Of a stretch of DNA of 64,000 nucleotides, positions 16,979-26,307 are shown piece by piece. Origin of the DNA: Hyphomonas sp. CY54-11-8 (GTDB lineage: Bacteria; Pseudomonadota; Alphaproteobacteria; Caulobacterales; Hyphomonadaceae); NCBI RefSeq assembly GCF_000682735.1, contig NZ_AWFD01000002.1, positions 124,001 through 188,000 on the forward strand, given 5' to 3'. A program made the position numbers and the translations under genes. The first letter of the stretch is position 1, and every line of letters starts with the position of its first letter. The notes under the pieces are model-generated. The model was not told the DNA's origin, did not search any database, and saw only the letters and a list, made by a program, of their open reading frames with translations.

Positions 16979-18295
16979 TCAGGTGCGCTTACGAACGTAC
17001 TTGTTCGCATCGGATCCCGTCACACGGACCGGAATGTATCCTTCGAACTTTCGACGTCCCGCGGTGAAGGCCGAAATCGATGCCAGAATCATAACATTGA
17101 CTGGAGTGTTAAACACGCCCCATGGAGTCGATTCTGTGAAACTCATCACGAAGACGATCCCCAACAGTAGCAACAAGGCCGTCGCTTCGAGGTCTTTAGA
17201 GGATAACCAATTGCGAATTGCGTTCTGAGCTTGCCACATCCAGGTGGCGATGAAGAGAGTCCAACCGACATAACCCAGATGAACACGCACTTCCATGTAA
17301 GCGTTATGGAACGACAATTTTGTTCCGTAGGGCTTGAAGTCATAGAAGTTGATCGATTGTGCAGCACCATTGTCGTACTGCCAAAACCCTGCGAGGCCAG
17401 TGCCCGTAATCGGATGCTGGTCCTGAATCACGCGCCCAGCAGCCCAGATCGCTTTCCGACCGCTAAAGGTAGAATCCTTGCCGACAGCCTGAAGAAAGTC
17501 CCCTAGAAAATCTTCTTCCGGCATCGCCAGTGCGATCGTGGCAACGACAAGGATAAGAACGATACCCGCCGATAGCAAAAGGCTACGCGCATACTTGACC
17601 CGCCCCATATCGATCCAGAGGAACCTCAGAGCCAACATTCCGACAATTCCTCCGGCCCCGGCCACGAGATTGGTCGCAGAATTGGCCGAATAGACAAAAA
17701 CCGCCCCCATGAGAATAAAAGGAATGGCGGCAACCCGGACCCATACAAGTTCCTTTTTGTTCAATGCAGCCGCCAGAGAAAGCAGCATCATAAAGTTCAT
17801 CTGCAAGGCGACATAATTCTTGGATGGATACGGTCCGCCATACTGAATGTTCTGGAATTCCTTCAGCACCATGAAGGCTGCAATCCATCCTGCGAACATC
17901 AGACACCGCATAACCCTGCGGGCATCCATCAATGACACAATCGTCACCATCATCAATGGAGTCAGAATGTAATAGGCTGCCAGCTTGAGTGCTTCCGATG
18001 GATACGGAGACCAAAGAATCGAGGACAAACCGAAAGCTGGCAGCATGAACAGCGGCCACGCCCTGATAATCGTTGGAAAGACTACGGCGCTCTTAATCGC
18101 TACTAAGCCTAAAATGGCTAAAACCAACAGATATCGAGCCGCGGTAACGCCGGGAAATTCGATGTAGGTGGAAAAGAACCAGCCGGTAGCAAGCGCCTGG
18201 AGCCATATTGGTGAGTTCTGTTCATCGGAGAAGACCTTGGCCCATACCAAAGTCGTCTGATCACTCACTTTCATTTTGCGAGATATGAAATTCAT
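16979..18295 (-). CDS. O-antigen ligase/Wzy-type polysaccharide polymerase
   Basis: 438 residues with about 10-12 membrane helices and a large periplasmic loop in the second half containing KDSTFSGRKAIW and GTGLAGFWQYDNG. This pattern, an R-rich loop followed by a GxGxxxF-like motif and SFHNAYMEV, is typical of the Wzy_C/WaaL superfamily. In context it most likely polymerises lipid-linked repeat units in the periplasm. Its start overlaps the preceding glycosyltransferase stop by 4 bp (18292-18295), implying coupled translation. A 160-bp gap separates it from the next glycosyltransferase. Confidence 0.88.
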   Translation of the reverse strand: MNFISRKMKVSDQTTLVWAKVFSDEQNSPIWLQALATGWFFSTYIEFPGVTAARYLLVLAILGLVAIKSAVVFPTIIRAWPLFMLPAFGLSSILWSPYPSEALKLAAYYILTPLMMVTIVSLMDARRVMRCLMFAGWIAAFMVLKEFQNIQYGGPYPSKNYVALQMNFMMLLSLAAALNKKELVWVRVAAIPFILMGAVFVYSANSATNLVAGAGGIVGMLALRFLWIDMGRVKYARSLLLSAGIVLILVVATIALAMPEEDFLGDFLQAVGKDSTFSGRKAIWAAGRVIQDQHPITGTGLAGFWQYDNGAAQSINFYDFKPYGTKLSFHNAYMEVRVHLGYVGWTLFIATWMWQAQNAIRNWLSSKDLEATALLLLLGIVFVMSFTESTPWGVFNTPVNVMILASISAFTAGRRKFEGYIPVRVTGSDANKYVRKRT

Positions 18296-19494
18296 TCCGC
18301 CGCCCCTTCCGAAAGAACTTCACCAAGAAGGTCTGACAAAAAGCCCGGCGGTTGAACAAAATCTTCCACAGGACACTTCGCAAGGGCACCGGCGCAGGCG
18401 AAAATCCCGCTCGGCTCATTCGCGAGGCGGGAAATCAGTGATGGCAGTGTCGTTTCAAGTGGCTCAGCAACTTCAAAACCGCCTCGATGCCGGGAGATCC
18501 ATTGAGCGGTTTCGGTCCCAACGGGGGCAATACCGGGAACACAATAGTATCCGCCTTCGTAGATGCGATTTGGCAGCAACCAGACGGAATTGAAGCCCGC
18601 CTCCATGAAATCCCCTGCCCAAACCAAATCGAGATGACCATACAATTCCGACAGGTCTTCCGGTGACTTGTAGCGCCCATGATAGACCATGTTTGGATGT
18701 TTTGAGACTTCCGGCTCAAACACCGGGATTTCGCGCCTGGCCGGAACCCCATAAAGGTGGATTTCCAGCGTATCCGGAAACTGGTCTGCCAGACCGCAGA
18801 GCATATCGAAAGAACGTTGGCACCGCAGGACACCAACCCACCCGAGGCGCATTGGCCGGTCAGCCGCAGGCGCTTCAGGAACCGGCCGTGGCCCGTACTC
18901 TGCTCCCGCTGCGAGGCGGTTCTCTACGAGAAAGGCCCGGTACTGACCTGGATAATATCGCTCGAAATGGTTTCGCAGGAATGCAGGTGAACTGACGATC
19001 AGGCCTATTGTTCGCCGTAGAAGACTGCGTTCCAGCCGGCGCAGTGCCTTGCCGATCAGATCCTGCCGGCACAAGAGACGGTGTATGTCCAGTGACTCGT
19101 AAATCACCGGGGTATCAAGTCCCGCCTTATGCTTGGCCAGGAAAGCGCACGCGAGCATATCCAGATTGCGCGCAACAATAACATCCGCCTTTGCCAGGTC
19201 TTCCATTTGCGCAGCTGCTATTGCAGCCCCGGAAAAGACCTGCCGAATCCTCTGAAGGAACGCGCCGTCTGCCGTCAGGCCGAGATCGATATTCTTCCAC
19301 TCTGTCGGCTGAACATCGCCACGGCGCATCATGAAACCCGTGACGGTTACGCCATCGTCTTCGAATCCCCGCACGCGGCGTCGGATCGCGGCGTCACCAG
19401 CGTCATGGCCGAAATATGCGACACGCAACGGCCGCGAGCCCTTCACGGCCTCGCGCTCCATGGATGGTTTCGCGATCCGCGCATTTCCTGACAT
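18292..19494 (-). CDS. Family 4-like glycosyltransferase
   Basis: 400 residues with a GT-B-like layout: an N-terminal Rossmann-like domain (LRVAYFGHDAGDAAIRRRV, DVIVARNLDMLACAFLA, VIYESLDIHR) and a C-terminal domain beginning near RLGWVGVLRCQRSFDMLCGL. The C-terminal domain ends with the EGGYYCVPGIAPVGTETAQW region, which resembles the nucleotide-sugar site of GT4 enzymes. Donor unknown. It starts 24 bp after the tyrosine autokinase gene and overlaps the polymerase start by 4 bp, so it belongs to the same minus-strand operon. Confidence 0.82.
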   Translation of the reverse strand: MSGNARIAKPSMEREAVKGSRPLRVAYFGHDAGDAAIRRRVRGFEDDGVTVTGFMMRRGDVQPTEWKNIDLGLTADGAFLQRIRQVFSGAAIAAAQMEDLAKADVIVARNLDMLACAFLAKHKAGLDTPVIYESLDIHRLLCRQDLIGKALRRLERSLLRRTIGLIVSSPAFLRNHFERYYPGQYRAFLVENRLAAGAEYGPRPVPEAPAADRPMRLGWVGVLRCQRSFDMLCGLADQFPDTLEIHLYGVPARREIPVFEPEVSKHPNMVYHGRYKSPEDLSELYGHLDLVWAGDFMEAGFNSVWLLPNRIYEGGYYCVPGIAPVGTETAQWISRHRGGFEVAEPLETTLPSLISRLANEPSGIFACAGALAKCPVEDFVQPPGFLSDLLGEVLSEGAAE

Positions 19495-19518
19495 GGAACC
19501 GTCTCGCTTCGTGCCGGT

Positions 19519-21915
19519 TTATTCAAATCCCACAGGGACTTCTTCTTCTTTCGTGCCCTTGGCCTTCTCCGGAGGCGTTTGCATGGCCACAGGCCGATTT
19601 CCGCCTTTTTTCCGTTTACCAGCACCATTGAGGTCAAAGCCGAACACGGACTTCTTGCTCTCCATCTGGTAGTATTTGCGGTAGGCTTTGTAGCTGGCAC
19701 CTGGGTCTCGGTGATGACGACGGCGGTTCAGGTCAACCATATTGAGCGTTGCGCCGAGTACGTCCGCATTGAACGAGCGCAGCAGGTTCAGCGATTGCTT
19801 CACGGCAGCGCGGGTCGAATGACGCCAGCGCACCATCAGGATCGTTTTATCAACCTTACCTGCAACCACGCGGGCCTCGGCCATTAGAAGCAGCGGGCCC
19901 GTATCGATCAGGATCAGGTCGTACATCGACCGCAGGCGGGAAAGCAAATCATCAAAGGCGCGGGTACCAAAGACATCATGCGGCGTATGGCCGGACTGGG
20001 ATAGCGGAAGGACATCCAGCATCGTCTTGCTGTCCTTCTGGATCGCATCCGATAGCTGACCGGCGCCAAACAGATGTTCGATAAACCCGATCTCCGGCGA
20101 CATGCCTGCCGCTTCCGTCAATTGTCGCCGGCGAAAGTCACCGTCGATCACAATCGTGCGCGAACCGGACATAGCTGACATGCGACCGAGGCTCAGCGTG
20201 AGACTGGTCTTGCCTTCATCTGGCAGGGACGAGGTAATCGCCACCGTCTTGGTCTCGCTATCAAGGTCCGAGAACGCGATTGCGGCCCTGAGATAGCGAA
20301 CACTTTCCGCGTACGCTGATAGTGGATTTTCCACCAGGTAGTCCGCAGGGTTCGTCTGGCCAAGGCCGAACAGGCTGGAAGCCCGGATCAGCGGCACGGA
20401 ACCAATGGCAGACACACCAAGCTTGCGTTCAATGTCTTCCGTCGAACTGATTTTAGCATCGAACATCTCTGCGATGATCGCCATCGCCGCACCAATCGCT
20501 GCGCCAAGGATGGCTCCGATCAGCAGGTTCAGCCGCTTCTTTGGCGCGGCCGGACTGTTTGGCACGGAGGCCGCAGACAGAATAACTGCGTCAGCCTGGA
20601 CGAGATCGTCCTGAACACTGGTCTCTTTGGAACGCGCAATGAATTCTTCGTAGAGTACTCGGCTGGTTTCTGCATCACGTTCAAGCTCACGCAGCCGGAC
20701 GCTCGCGATGGAGTTGTCGCGCAGTTGGGCGTTGGCTTGATTGATACGGGCCTGGATCGCATTGACCTGGTCCTGTTTCGCCTTGACCTCGCTTTCAAGG
20801 TTACCAGCAATACGGTTCACTTCCCCCGTCAATTGACGCTCGACGTCACGCACCTCGTTCCGGGCGCCAATCAGTTCAGGGTGCTGAGGACCGAGTTTTG
20901 TCTCCAGTTCTGCCACACGCCCACGCAGTGTAGAAAGCTGTTCCTTGAGACGGGAAATCAATGGAGAATCGAGCACTTCACTGATGCCATCAACACCGGC
21001 ACCGGAATCGATCTGCCGGCGCATGTTCTCATAACGGGCCCGGGCTTGGCTTAGATCGAAATCGAGCTGAGTTTTCTGCTTGGTCAGGTCGGCAATTTTT
21101 TGTTCCGCCAACGTGGTACCCATCGCAGTGTCCAGGCCATTCTGTGCCCGATACAGCTCCACGCGGTTTTCCTTTTCCGCCACTTCATCGCGCAGACCGG
21201 AAACTCGTTCACCCAACCATTCCGTGGCGCGGCGGGTTGCATCCAGCTTCGTATCCAACTGCTGCACGCGGTATTGGTCTGCAACGGCGTTCGCCAATCG
21301 AGCTGCCGTCTCAGGGGACGTCGACACGACAGTAACAGTCAGCAGGTAGGTTGTTCCCACACGAGATACGCTGACCCGGTTCGTCAGTGCCTGGACCACC
21401 GAGGACATGATGGCGGCTTCACGCTCTTCAGCGCTGAGGCCTGCATATGGGTCAACCCGCTCCGTCCGCATACCAAGGCTTTTCTTGATGGGTCTTGTCA
21501 AACCATCGATCAGGCCCGGTTTGTGCTCAACGAGGGTCCAGTTGAATTCCGGGTCCTCGATGAGTTTCTGACGCTCCGCAACTTTGGTCAGAAGGGACTT
21601 GGAGCTGATCACCATCACTTCGGTATCAATGACCGCAGTGTTGGCAACAATACCGCCCAACACACTTCCAAGATCGATAACGTTTTCCTGGTTGGCGCCC
21701 AGCTGAATTGTCGTCGACGCCTTGTAGATCGGTGTCGCTGTGAACGTGATGTAGGCAACTGCCAGAAACACGACCAGAAAACCGGTCATGATCAGCCAGA
21801 ACCGGCGATAAACAATGCCGACCAGAGACTTCAGGTCAAAGGATGTGTCCTCACCGGCCGGCGCATCATGGCCGGTCATCTGTGAAGGTAGTTCGAAGCT
21901 GAAACTCTTAGTCAA
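19519..21915 (-). CDS. Polysaccharide co-polymerase with tyrosine autokinase domain (Wzc/ExoP type)
   Basis: 798 residues. An N-terminal Wzz domain has a first membrane helix at about 40-60. A long periplasmic coiled-coil region with the GNVR-like EELERDAETSR segment follows, then a second helix (LLIGAILGAAIGAAMAII). The cytoplasmic BY-kinase has Walker A SSLPDEGKTS (about 560-570), Walker A' VIDGDFRR and Walker B LILIDTGP. The C-terminal tail carries clustered tyrosines (SYKAYRKYYQME), the likely autophosphorylation sites. It should control chain length and export together with the Wza-type lipoprotein at 12542. It lies 54 bp after the beta-barrel gene. The product is a one-piece kinase, unlike the split HfsA/HfsB of Caulobacter holdfast synthesis. 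Confidence 0.95.
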   Translation of the reverse strand: MTKSFSFELPSQMTGHDAPAGEDTSFDLKSLVGIVYRRFWLIMTGFLVVFLAVAYITFTATPIYKASTTIQLGANQENVIDLGSVLGGIVANTAVIDTEVMVISSKSLLTKVAERQKLIEDPEFNWTLVEHKPGLIDGLTRPIKKSLGMRTERVDPYAGLSAEEREAAIMSSVVQALTNRVSVSRVGTTYLLTVTVVSTSPETAARLANAVADQYRVQQLDTKLDATRRATEWLGERVSGLRDEVAEKENRVELYRAQNGLDTAMGTTLAEQKIADLTKQKTQLDFDLSQARARYENMRRQIDSGAGVDGISEVLDSPLISRLKEQLSTLRGRVAELETKLGPQHPELIGARNEVRDVERQLTGEVNRIAGNLESEVKAKQDQVNAIQARINQANAQLRDNSIASVRLRELERDAETSRVLYEEFIARSKETSVQDDLVQADAVILSAASVPNSPAAPKKRLNLLIGAILGAAIGAAMAIIAEMFDAKISSTEDIERKLGVSAIGSVPLIRASSLFGLGQTNPADYLVENPLSAYAESVRYLRAAIAFSDLDSETKTVAITSSLPDEGKTSLTLSLGRMSAMSGSRTIVIDGDFRRRQLTEAAGMSPEIGFIEHLFGAGQLSDAIQKDSKTMLDVLPLSQSGHTPHDVFGTRAFDDLLSRLRSMYDLILIDTGPLLLMAEARVVAGKVDKTILMVRWRHSTRAAVKQSLNLLRSFNADVLGATLNMVDLNRRRHHRDPGASYKAYRKYYQMESKKSVFGFDLNGAGKRKKGGNRPVAMQTPPEKAKGTKEEEVPVGFE

Positions 21916-21969
21916 AACACTGTACCGATGATTGGAGTGAGCTGAAGGCGCGGATTAGTCCGCAATTGC

Positions 21970-23265
21970 TTAGGGGTGGAAACGAAACTCGACGCCGACC
22001 ATGTCGATTCCATACGATGGCACGAATGCGACGTTTGCTCCGTTGGAATCCCAGTCCAGGTGCCGTGCAAAGGCATCGATGTGGAGACGCTTGTTCATCT
22101 TGTAAGTCGCCGCCACACGATAGTTTGTGATCTCGTCAGTGCGGTCGATTTCCTGATAGTCGAAGTCGGAGAAAGTGACCTGCGCTGACAAGATGAGATT
22201 CCGGCGAAGCTCATGATCAATTTCAGCACCGTAATTCGTCGCGAGCGCACTCGGCGCTTCAAAGATACCAGTGTCCGAAACGCGCCGGCTGCCCGTGAAG
22301 GTCACTGTCGTCAGGCGTGACGGGAACCACTGAATCCGACCATCGACAGAAACACCATCCACATCCGAGAAATAGTTGTCTTTCTTGTCTTCATTGAGAT
22401 AGCCGAGCGCAACATCACCGCGGATCAGGGACTGAAGCTCAAAATCCACACCAGCAGCGATCGTATATCCTTTGGAATCACGGCTGCGCGGCAAGCCGCC
22501 AATAATTTGCGTGGTATCAAAAGAAGTGTCGTGAGCCGTTCCCTGAACGAATACCGCCAGGTCAGGTGACACCGCGTATGTCAGGCGTGAGCGAGCGTAG
22601 GTATCTTCGTTGTCACGGAAATCCTGATCCGACACGGCACCAGACCCAATGATACGACCGTCTTTATAATTGTAGTCTCGAACGCCAACCGCATTGGCCC
22701 AACGAAACCGGTCATTCGCGTAATTGGCACTCACTTCTGCGCCAGCGGCGGTGTACTCGATCGGCTTTTCCAGTCCGCCGAGTCCAGCCGGATCATAGCG
22801 TTGCAGCACCGATTGATCGGCAAATGCGCGTGCACCAAGCGAGAAATCCCGAGTCACATCGAGCCGGCCATTCACGCCAGCATAAAGTGACGGCGCGGAT
22901 TCGTCTGACAGGTCGAGATATTCGTTCTGATACGCGGATACGTCGAAACCGACCTGATGGACATTCCAATCCGTCCGCCCCACTGCCTCGCCGCCAATGC
23001 GGACGATGACGTCAGATTCTTCGTTGGTGTCCTGTGCATAGACATTCGAATTGTAGGTCGCACCGAGGACTGCGGTCGCATCCACCAGGAAGGTACCAAG
23101 ACGAAGAGGCTCCGGATCGAACTCCGGCTGGCGGCGATCTTTTACGGCTTCGTACTTGTTTCTGCTGTAGTAATTGTCAGCCCCTTGCCCCTGCGCCATC
23201 GCGGTTCCCGCAACGAGGCTGCCACCTGCAACCGTGAGAAGGCAAAGTTTTTTTACGTGGTTCAT
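21970..23265 (-). CDS. Outer-membrane beta-barrel protein of the exopolysaccharide locus (VpsM/BBP2-like)
   Basis: 431 residues. A signal peptide ends at TAMAQ (about residue 25). The rest is rich in alternating hydrophobic strands with aromatic girdles and ends in a phenylalanine-containing strand (GVEFRFHP), typical of outer-membrane barrels. Position beside Wzc/Wza-type genes and overall length match the putative beta-barrel porin 2 family that serves as outer-membrane exit or helper for exopolysaccharide. ATG 23265 is chosen because the signal peptide begins there. It is first in the minus-strand arm, so the promoter should lie in the 323-bp region upstream. Confidence 0.82.
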   Translation of the reverse strand: MNHVKKLCLLTVAGGSLVAGTAMAQGQGADNYYSRNKYEAVKDRRQPEFDPEPLRLGTFLVDATAVLGATYNSNVYAQDTNEESDVIVRIGGEAVGRTDWNVHQVGFDVSAYQNEYLDLSDESAPSLYAGVNGRLDVTRDFSLGARAFADQSVLQRYDPAGLGGLEKPIEYTAAGAEVSANYANDRFRWANAVGVRDYNYKDGRIIGSGAVSDQDFRDNEDTYARSRLTYAVSPDLAVFVQGTAHDTSFDTTQIIGGLPRSRDSKGYTIAAGVDFELQSLIRGDVALGYLNEDKKDNYFSDVDGVSVDGRIQWFPSRLTTVTFTGSRRVSDTGIFEAPSALATNYGAEIDHELRRNLILSAQVTFSDFDYQEIDRTDEITNYRVAATYKMNKRLHIDAFARHLDWDSNGANVAFVPSYGIDMVGVEFRFHP

Positions 23266-23588
23266 GTGTCTGAGTTCCCTCACAAATTGCGCCGGATGAC
23301 CGCTCTGTTCGCCGTTTACCTCAATCATTTTGCAAGTGTCATACCATTGACCTGCAAGGTTTCAGGAGGCTGTTAACCTTTAGATACACGAGAACTAGCC
23401 GTTTCGGCGAGTTTTCCTGCCAACCTCCCCTGTTGCGCGTACCTTTTCAAGCGGCGTCGCTTCAAACTCACAAAATTAACTTTGTCCCGGCAGGTGACTA
23501 ATTTTGAGACAGAATGCCCCGAACACAGTTCGTGTGGCTCGTCGAAAACGCCTCAAGACGGTTTCCCTGCGCCCGGAGGACGATTGCG
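23266..23588. other. Intergenic region upstream of the minus-strand exopolysaccharide operon
   Basis: 323 bases between two minus-strand genes. It should contain the promoter for the beta-barrel/Wzc operon and the 3' end signals of the upstream glycosyltransferase. I see no convincing hairpin terminator, known operator or small gene. Confidence 0.5.
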
Positions 23589-24596
23589 TCAGGCTGAATG
23601 CCTGGCCGGACCGCCGTTTCCGCTAATCTTGTTTCCGACCGCCTTAAGCAGATTGCCTGCGACATGAAGGCTTGCGGGGACAGAAATCATGAAAGCTCTC
23701 AAGAGTCCGATCGGGTTCTTGGCACGTACGGCCGCAATCGCTGTCCAGGCAGCCCATTCCTTCTCGCAATACCGTGTATAGCCGGCAAACGCGGCGCGCT
23801 CGGCCGGGGCGAGCCCTTCACACTTGAGGAAATTGCGCCCCATAAGAGCCAGCTTCCGGTGGTCACTTGCGCCTTGTCTGTGAGATGCCGATCCGTCCCG
23901 AACCACGAAAACATATCCCATCGGATCCGTCAGGACAGCCCTTGCGCCGCCGACCAGCAAACGCGCATACAGCTCGAAGTCTTCGCCGAACCGAATGTCC
24001 GATTTGTAGGGCTCGGATCCCGCCGCCGCCGCACCGCGCCGGATCAGTGGTTTAAGAAAACCAAGTTCCGAGCGCTCCATCTCGACCGCGTAGGAACGAT
24101 TAACAAACAATTCTGCGGTCAGCGGGACGTCCCCCGGTGGTTTCTCAGGCCACAAGTGTCGGGTTACAGTCTCCGGCGCGCTGGTTGAGCTTATCAACAG
24201 ATTGTCGGCAACAATATCAAATCCGCCTTCGCGCGCTTTCTCCAGCAATGATTCAACCCGTTCCGGTAACATGAAGTCATCGCTGTCGAAGGGCGTGAAC
24301 CAGCCCGCATCCGTTTCCCGCAAAGCCCGGTTTCTAGCAGCCGCCGGGCCGCCGTTCTGCACCATTTTCAGAAAGGTCACATTGTCGAATCGACGGGCAT
24401 AGTCCTCGGCAATCTCCGGACCGGCGTCCTGCGACCCGTCATCTACGACCAGTATCTCGAATCGAATCCCTTCAGGCGGTTTCTGCGCAACCGCACTTTC
24501 CAACGCGCGCGCAATATTCGCTTCATCGTTGTAAAGCGGAATAATGATCGCGACCTTTGTCTCGTCATACGTATTTGAGGCGGGCTCTGCCGGCAT
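23589..24596 (-). CDS. Family 2 glycosyltransferase
   Basis: 335 residues with a GT-A fold: VAIIIPLYNDEANIARAL at the N-terminus, VVDDGSQDAGPEI, GGPAAARNRAL, and the metal-binding FDSDDFM. A later FGEDFELYARLL is the acceptor-side ED motif. The C-terminal end is hydrophobic and probably membrane-associated. Donor and acceptor are unknown. The ATG at 24596 (MPAEPASN) starts just before the conserved domain; an upstream in-frame extension lacks similarity. It is separated by 323 bp from the beta-barrel gene and is divergent from the oxidase gene. Confidence 0.88.
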   Translation of the reverse strand: MPAEPASNTYDETKVAIIIPLYNDEANIARALESAVAQKPPEGIRFEILVVDDGSQDAGPEIAEDYARRFDNVTFLKMVQNGGPAAARNRALRETDAGWFTPFDSDDFMLPERVESLLEKAREGGFDIVADNLLISSTSAPETVTRHLWPEKPPGDVPLTAELFVNRSYAVEMERSELGFLKPLIRRGAAAAGSEPYKSDIRFGEDFELYARLLVGGARAVLTDPMGYVFVVRDGSASHRQGASDHRKLALMGRNFLKCEGLAPAERAAFAGYTRYCEKEWAAWTAIAAVRAKNPIGLLRAFMISVPASLHVAGNLLKAVGNKISGNGGPARHSA

Positions 24597-24808
24597 AAGT
24601 TCTGACTTACCTGTTCTCAACGGGCACAATATGCAAATTCGGGGCAAGTGGTTTGGATTTGGTTTCCAGTACTGACAGTACGTATCGTTTCACAATGAAA
24701 CTTGCGCCGGATTGGCGCTGAATTGGTCTTCAATATGCATGAAATACAACACAAGATAGCAAAACAGGACCGGAGCGCGCCAGCCTTCGGCACCAAGGTA
24801 CAGCGCCA

Positions 24809-25936
24809 TTGATAGAAACCGAAGCCATCGTAATCGGAGCTGGTGCGGTCGGGCTTGCCTGCGGCGCGGCTTTGGCCCGTGCCGGTAAAGAAACACTGGT
24901 TCTGGAAAGTGCACTCAGTATCGGAACTGGCACCTCGGCCCGCAACAGCGAAGTCATTCATGCCGGGCTGTATTATCCAACCGGATCCCTGCGCCATCAG
25001 CTATGCGTAGCTGGCCGTCGGCGGCTGTATCAGTGGTTGGCGGAGCGCGGCGTTCCCCACCGCAAAACAGGCAAGCTGATCGTGGGAACGACTGACGCAC
25101 AGATACCGCGCATGCAGGCGCTTTTCGATCAGGGAATACGGAATGACGTGGAAGGGCTCCGTTTTCTGACAGGGTCAGAAGCCATGGCGCTGGAGCCGAA
25201 CCTGACCTGCTCGGCCGCAGTTCTGTCCGAAGAAACCGGCATACTCGACAGTCACGGCTACATGCTCTCGCTCCAGGGCGACCTTGAAGATCATGGCGGT
25301 TCGGTCGTCGTCGGCGCGCCAGTTGAGACAGCAGAAATCCTGCCAGATGGACGATTCCTTCTGGGCGTGGGTGGTACAGAACCGGCCGACATCGTCACAC
25401 GGATTCTAATAAACAGCGCCGGCCTGCACGCCGTGCGGGTTGCCCGGCAGATGAAGGGTTACCATCCCGATCTCATCCCTTTCTTCACGCTCGCCAAGGG
25501 CAATTATTTCAGCTGCCTTGCCAGGCCGGCGTTCCAGCGACTGATCTATCCGGCACCCGTGGAAGGCGGTCTTGGCGTTCACATTACGCTGGACCTCGGC
25601 GGCCGCATGCGCTTCGGCCCCGATGTAGAATGGCTCGAACATGATGATCCGGACCGGATCGACTTCACTGTCGACCTCAGCCGGGCCGATGATTTCTACG
25701 ATGCCGTTCGCCAATACTGGCCGGGATTGCCCGACGGCGCGATTGCTGCGGATTATTCCGGTTGCCGCCCAAAGCTCTCATCACCTGGTGAACAAGCAGC
25801 TGATTTTCGTATCGATGGTCCCGAACATCACGGTCATGCCGGACTGGTCCATTTGTTCGGAATTGAATCCCCTGGCCTGACCAGTTCTCTCGCCATCGCG
25901 GAAGAAGTCGTCAGCCGACTGTCGGAACTCGACTGA
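24809..25936 (+). CDS. FAD-dependent oxidoreductase, L-2-hydroxyglutarate dehydrogenase (LhgO)-like
   Basis: 375 residues of the DAO family. The dinucleotide motif VIGAGAVGLACGAALARAG sits at the N-terminus. The segment NSEVIHAGLYYPTGSLR followed by LCVAGRRRLYQW is characteristic of LhgO/L2HGDH, which oxidises L-2-hydroxyglutarate to 2-oxoglutarate using FAD and passes electrons to quinone. The start is a TTG at 24809 with AAGG upstream; no ATG fits ahead of the FAD motif. It interrupts the glycosyltransferase series and probably belongs to general metabolism. Confidence 0.87.
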   Translation: MIETEAIVIGAGAVGLACGAALARAGKETLVLESALSIGTGTSARNSEVIHAGLYYPTGSLRHQLCVAGRRRLYQWLAERGVPHRKTGKLIVGTTDAQIPRMQALFDQGIRNDVEGLRFLTGSEAMALEPNLTCSAAVLSEETGILDSHGYMLSLQGDLEDHGGSVVVGAPVETAEILPDGRFLLGVGGTEPADIVTRILINSAGLHAVRVARQMKGYHPDLIPFFTLAKGNYFSCLARPAFQRLIYPAPVEGGLGVHITLDLGGRMRFGPDVEWLEHDDPDRIDFTVDLSRADDFYDAVRQYWPGLPDGAIAADYSGCRPKLSSPGEQAADFRIDGPEHHGHAGLVHLFGIESPGLTSSLAIAEEVVSRLSELD

Positions 25937-25998
25937 TTTTTTTCCGAACCATTTGGTTCCGTTGTGCATAGAGACAACAACAGAACCCTGGATTTACC

Positions 25999-26307
25999 AT
26001 GACAGCTCTTGATCCCCGGCGGGGTTACCGCCGGCACCGCACAATCCGTAGCACTCGCCTAAGGCCCAATGGATACAGGACCTGGATTCATGCCGCGATG
26101 ATCGATTGGTCCGCCGCAGGTGCAAGCCTTTCCTGCCCGGATAATGAAGTTCCACTAGGCCCGGCAATACTGGCCGTTTCGCCATTAGGCGGAACAAACG
26201 ACATCCAGCTGGCCTGTGAGGTCGTCTGGCGCCGCAGCGGTCAGCTGGGTCTGAAGTTCTCACCCGGTACGCCGAAGACAGAAGATAATACAGTGGACGT
26301 CCGCTAA
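25999..26307 (+). CDS. PilZ-domain protein (putative cyclic-di-GMP receptor)
   Basis: 102 residues, essentially a single PilZ domain. The N-terminal RRGYRRHR supplies the RxxxR motif, and DWSAAG (about residues 36-41) is the (D/N)xSxxG motif; together these bind cyclic di-GMP in the family. No effector domain is attached. It lies 62 bp after the oxidase gene and its 3' end overlaps the convergent glycosyltransferase by 4 bp. A 14-base palindrome (GAACCATTTGGTTC, 25946-25959) lies in its leader. Placement between polysaccharide genes suggests regulation of secretion or adhesion by cyclic di-GMP, but no direct link is shown. Confidence 0.82.
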   Translation: MTALDPRRGYRRHRTIRSTRLRPNGYRTWIHAAMIDWSAAGASLSCPDNEVPLGPAILAVSPLGGTNDIQLACEVVWRRSGQLGLKFSPGTPKTEDNTVDVR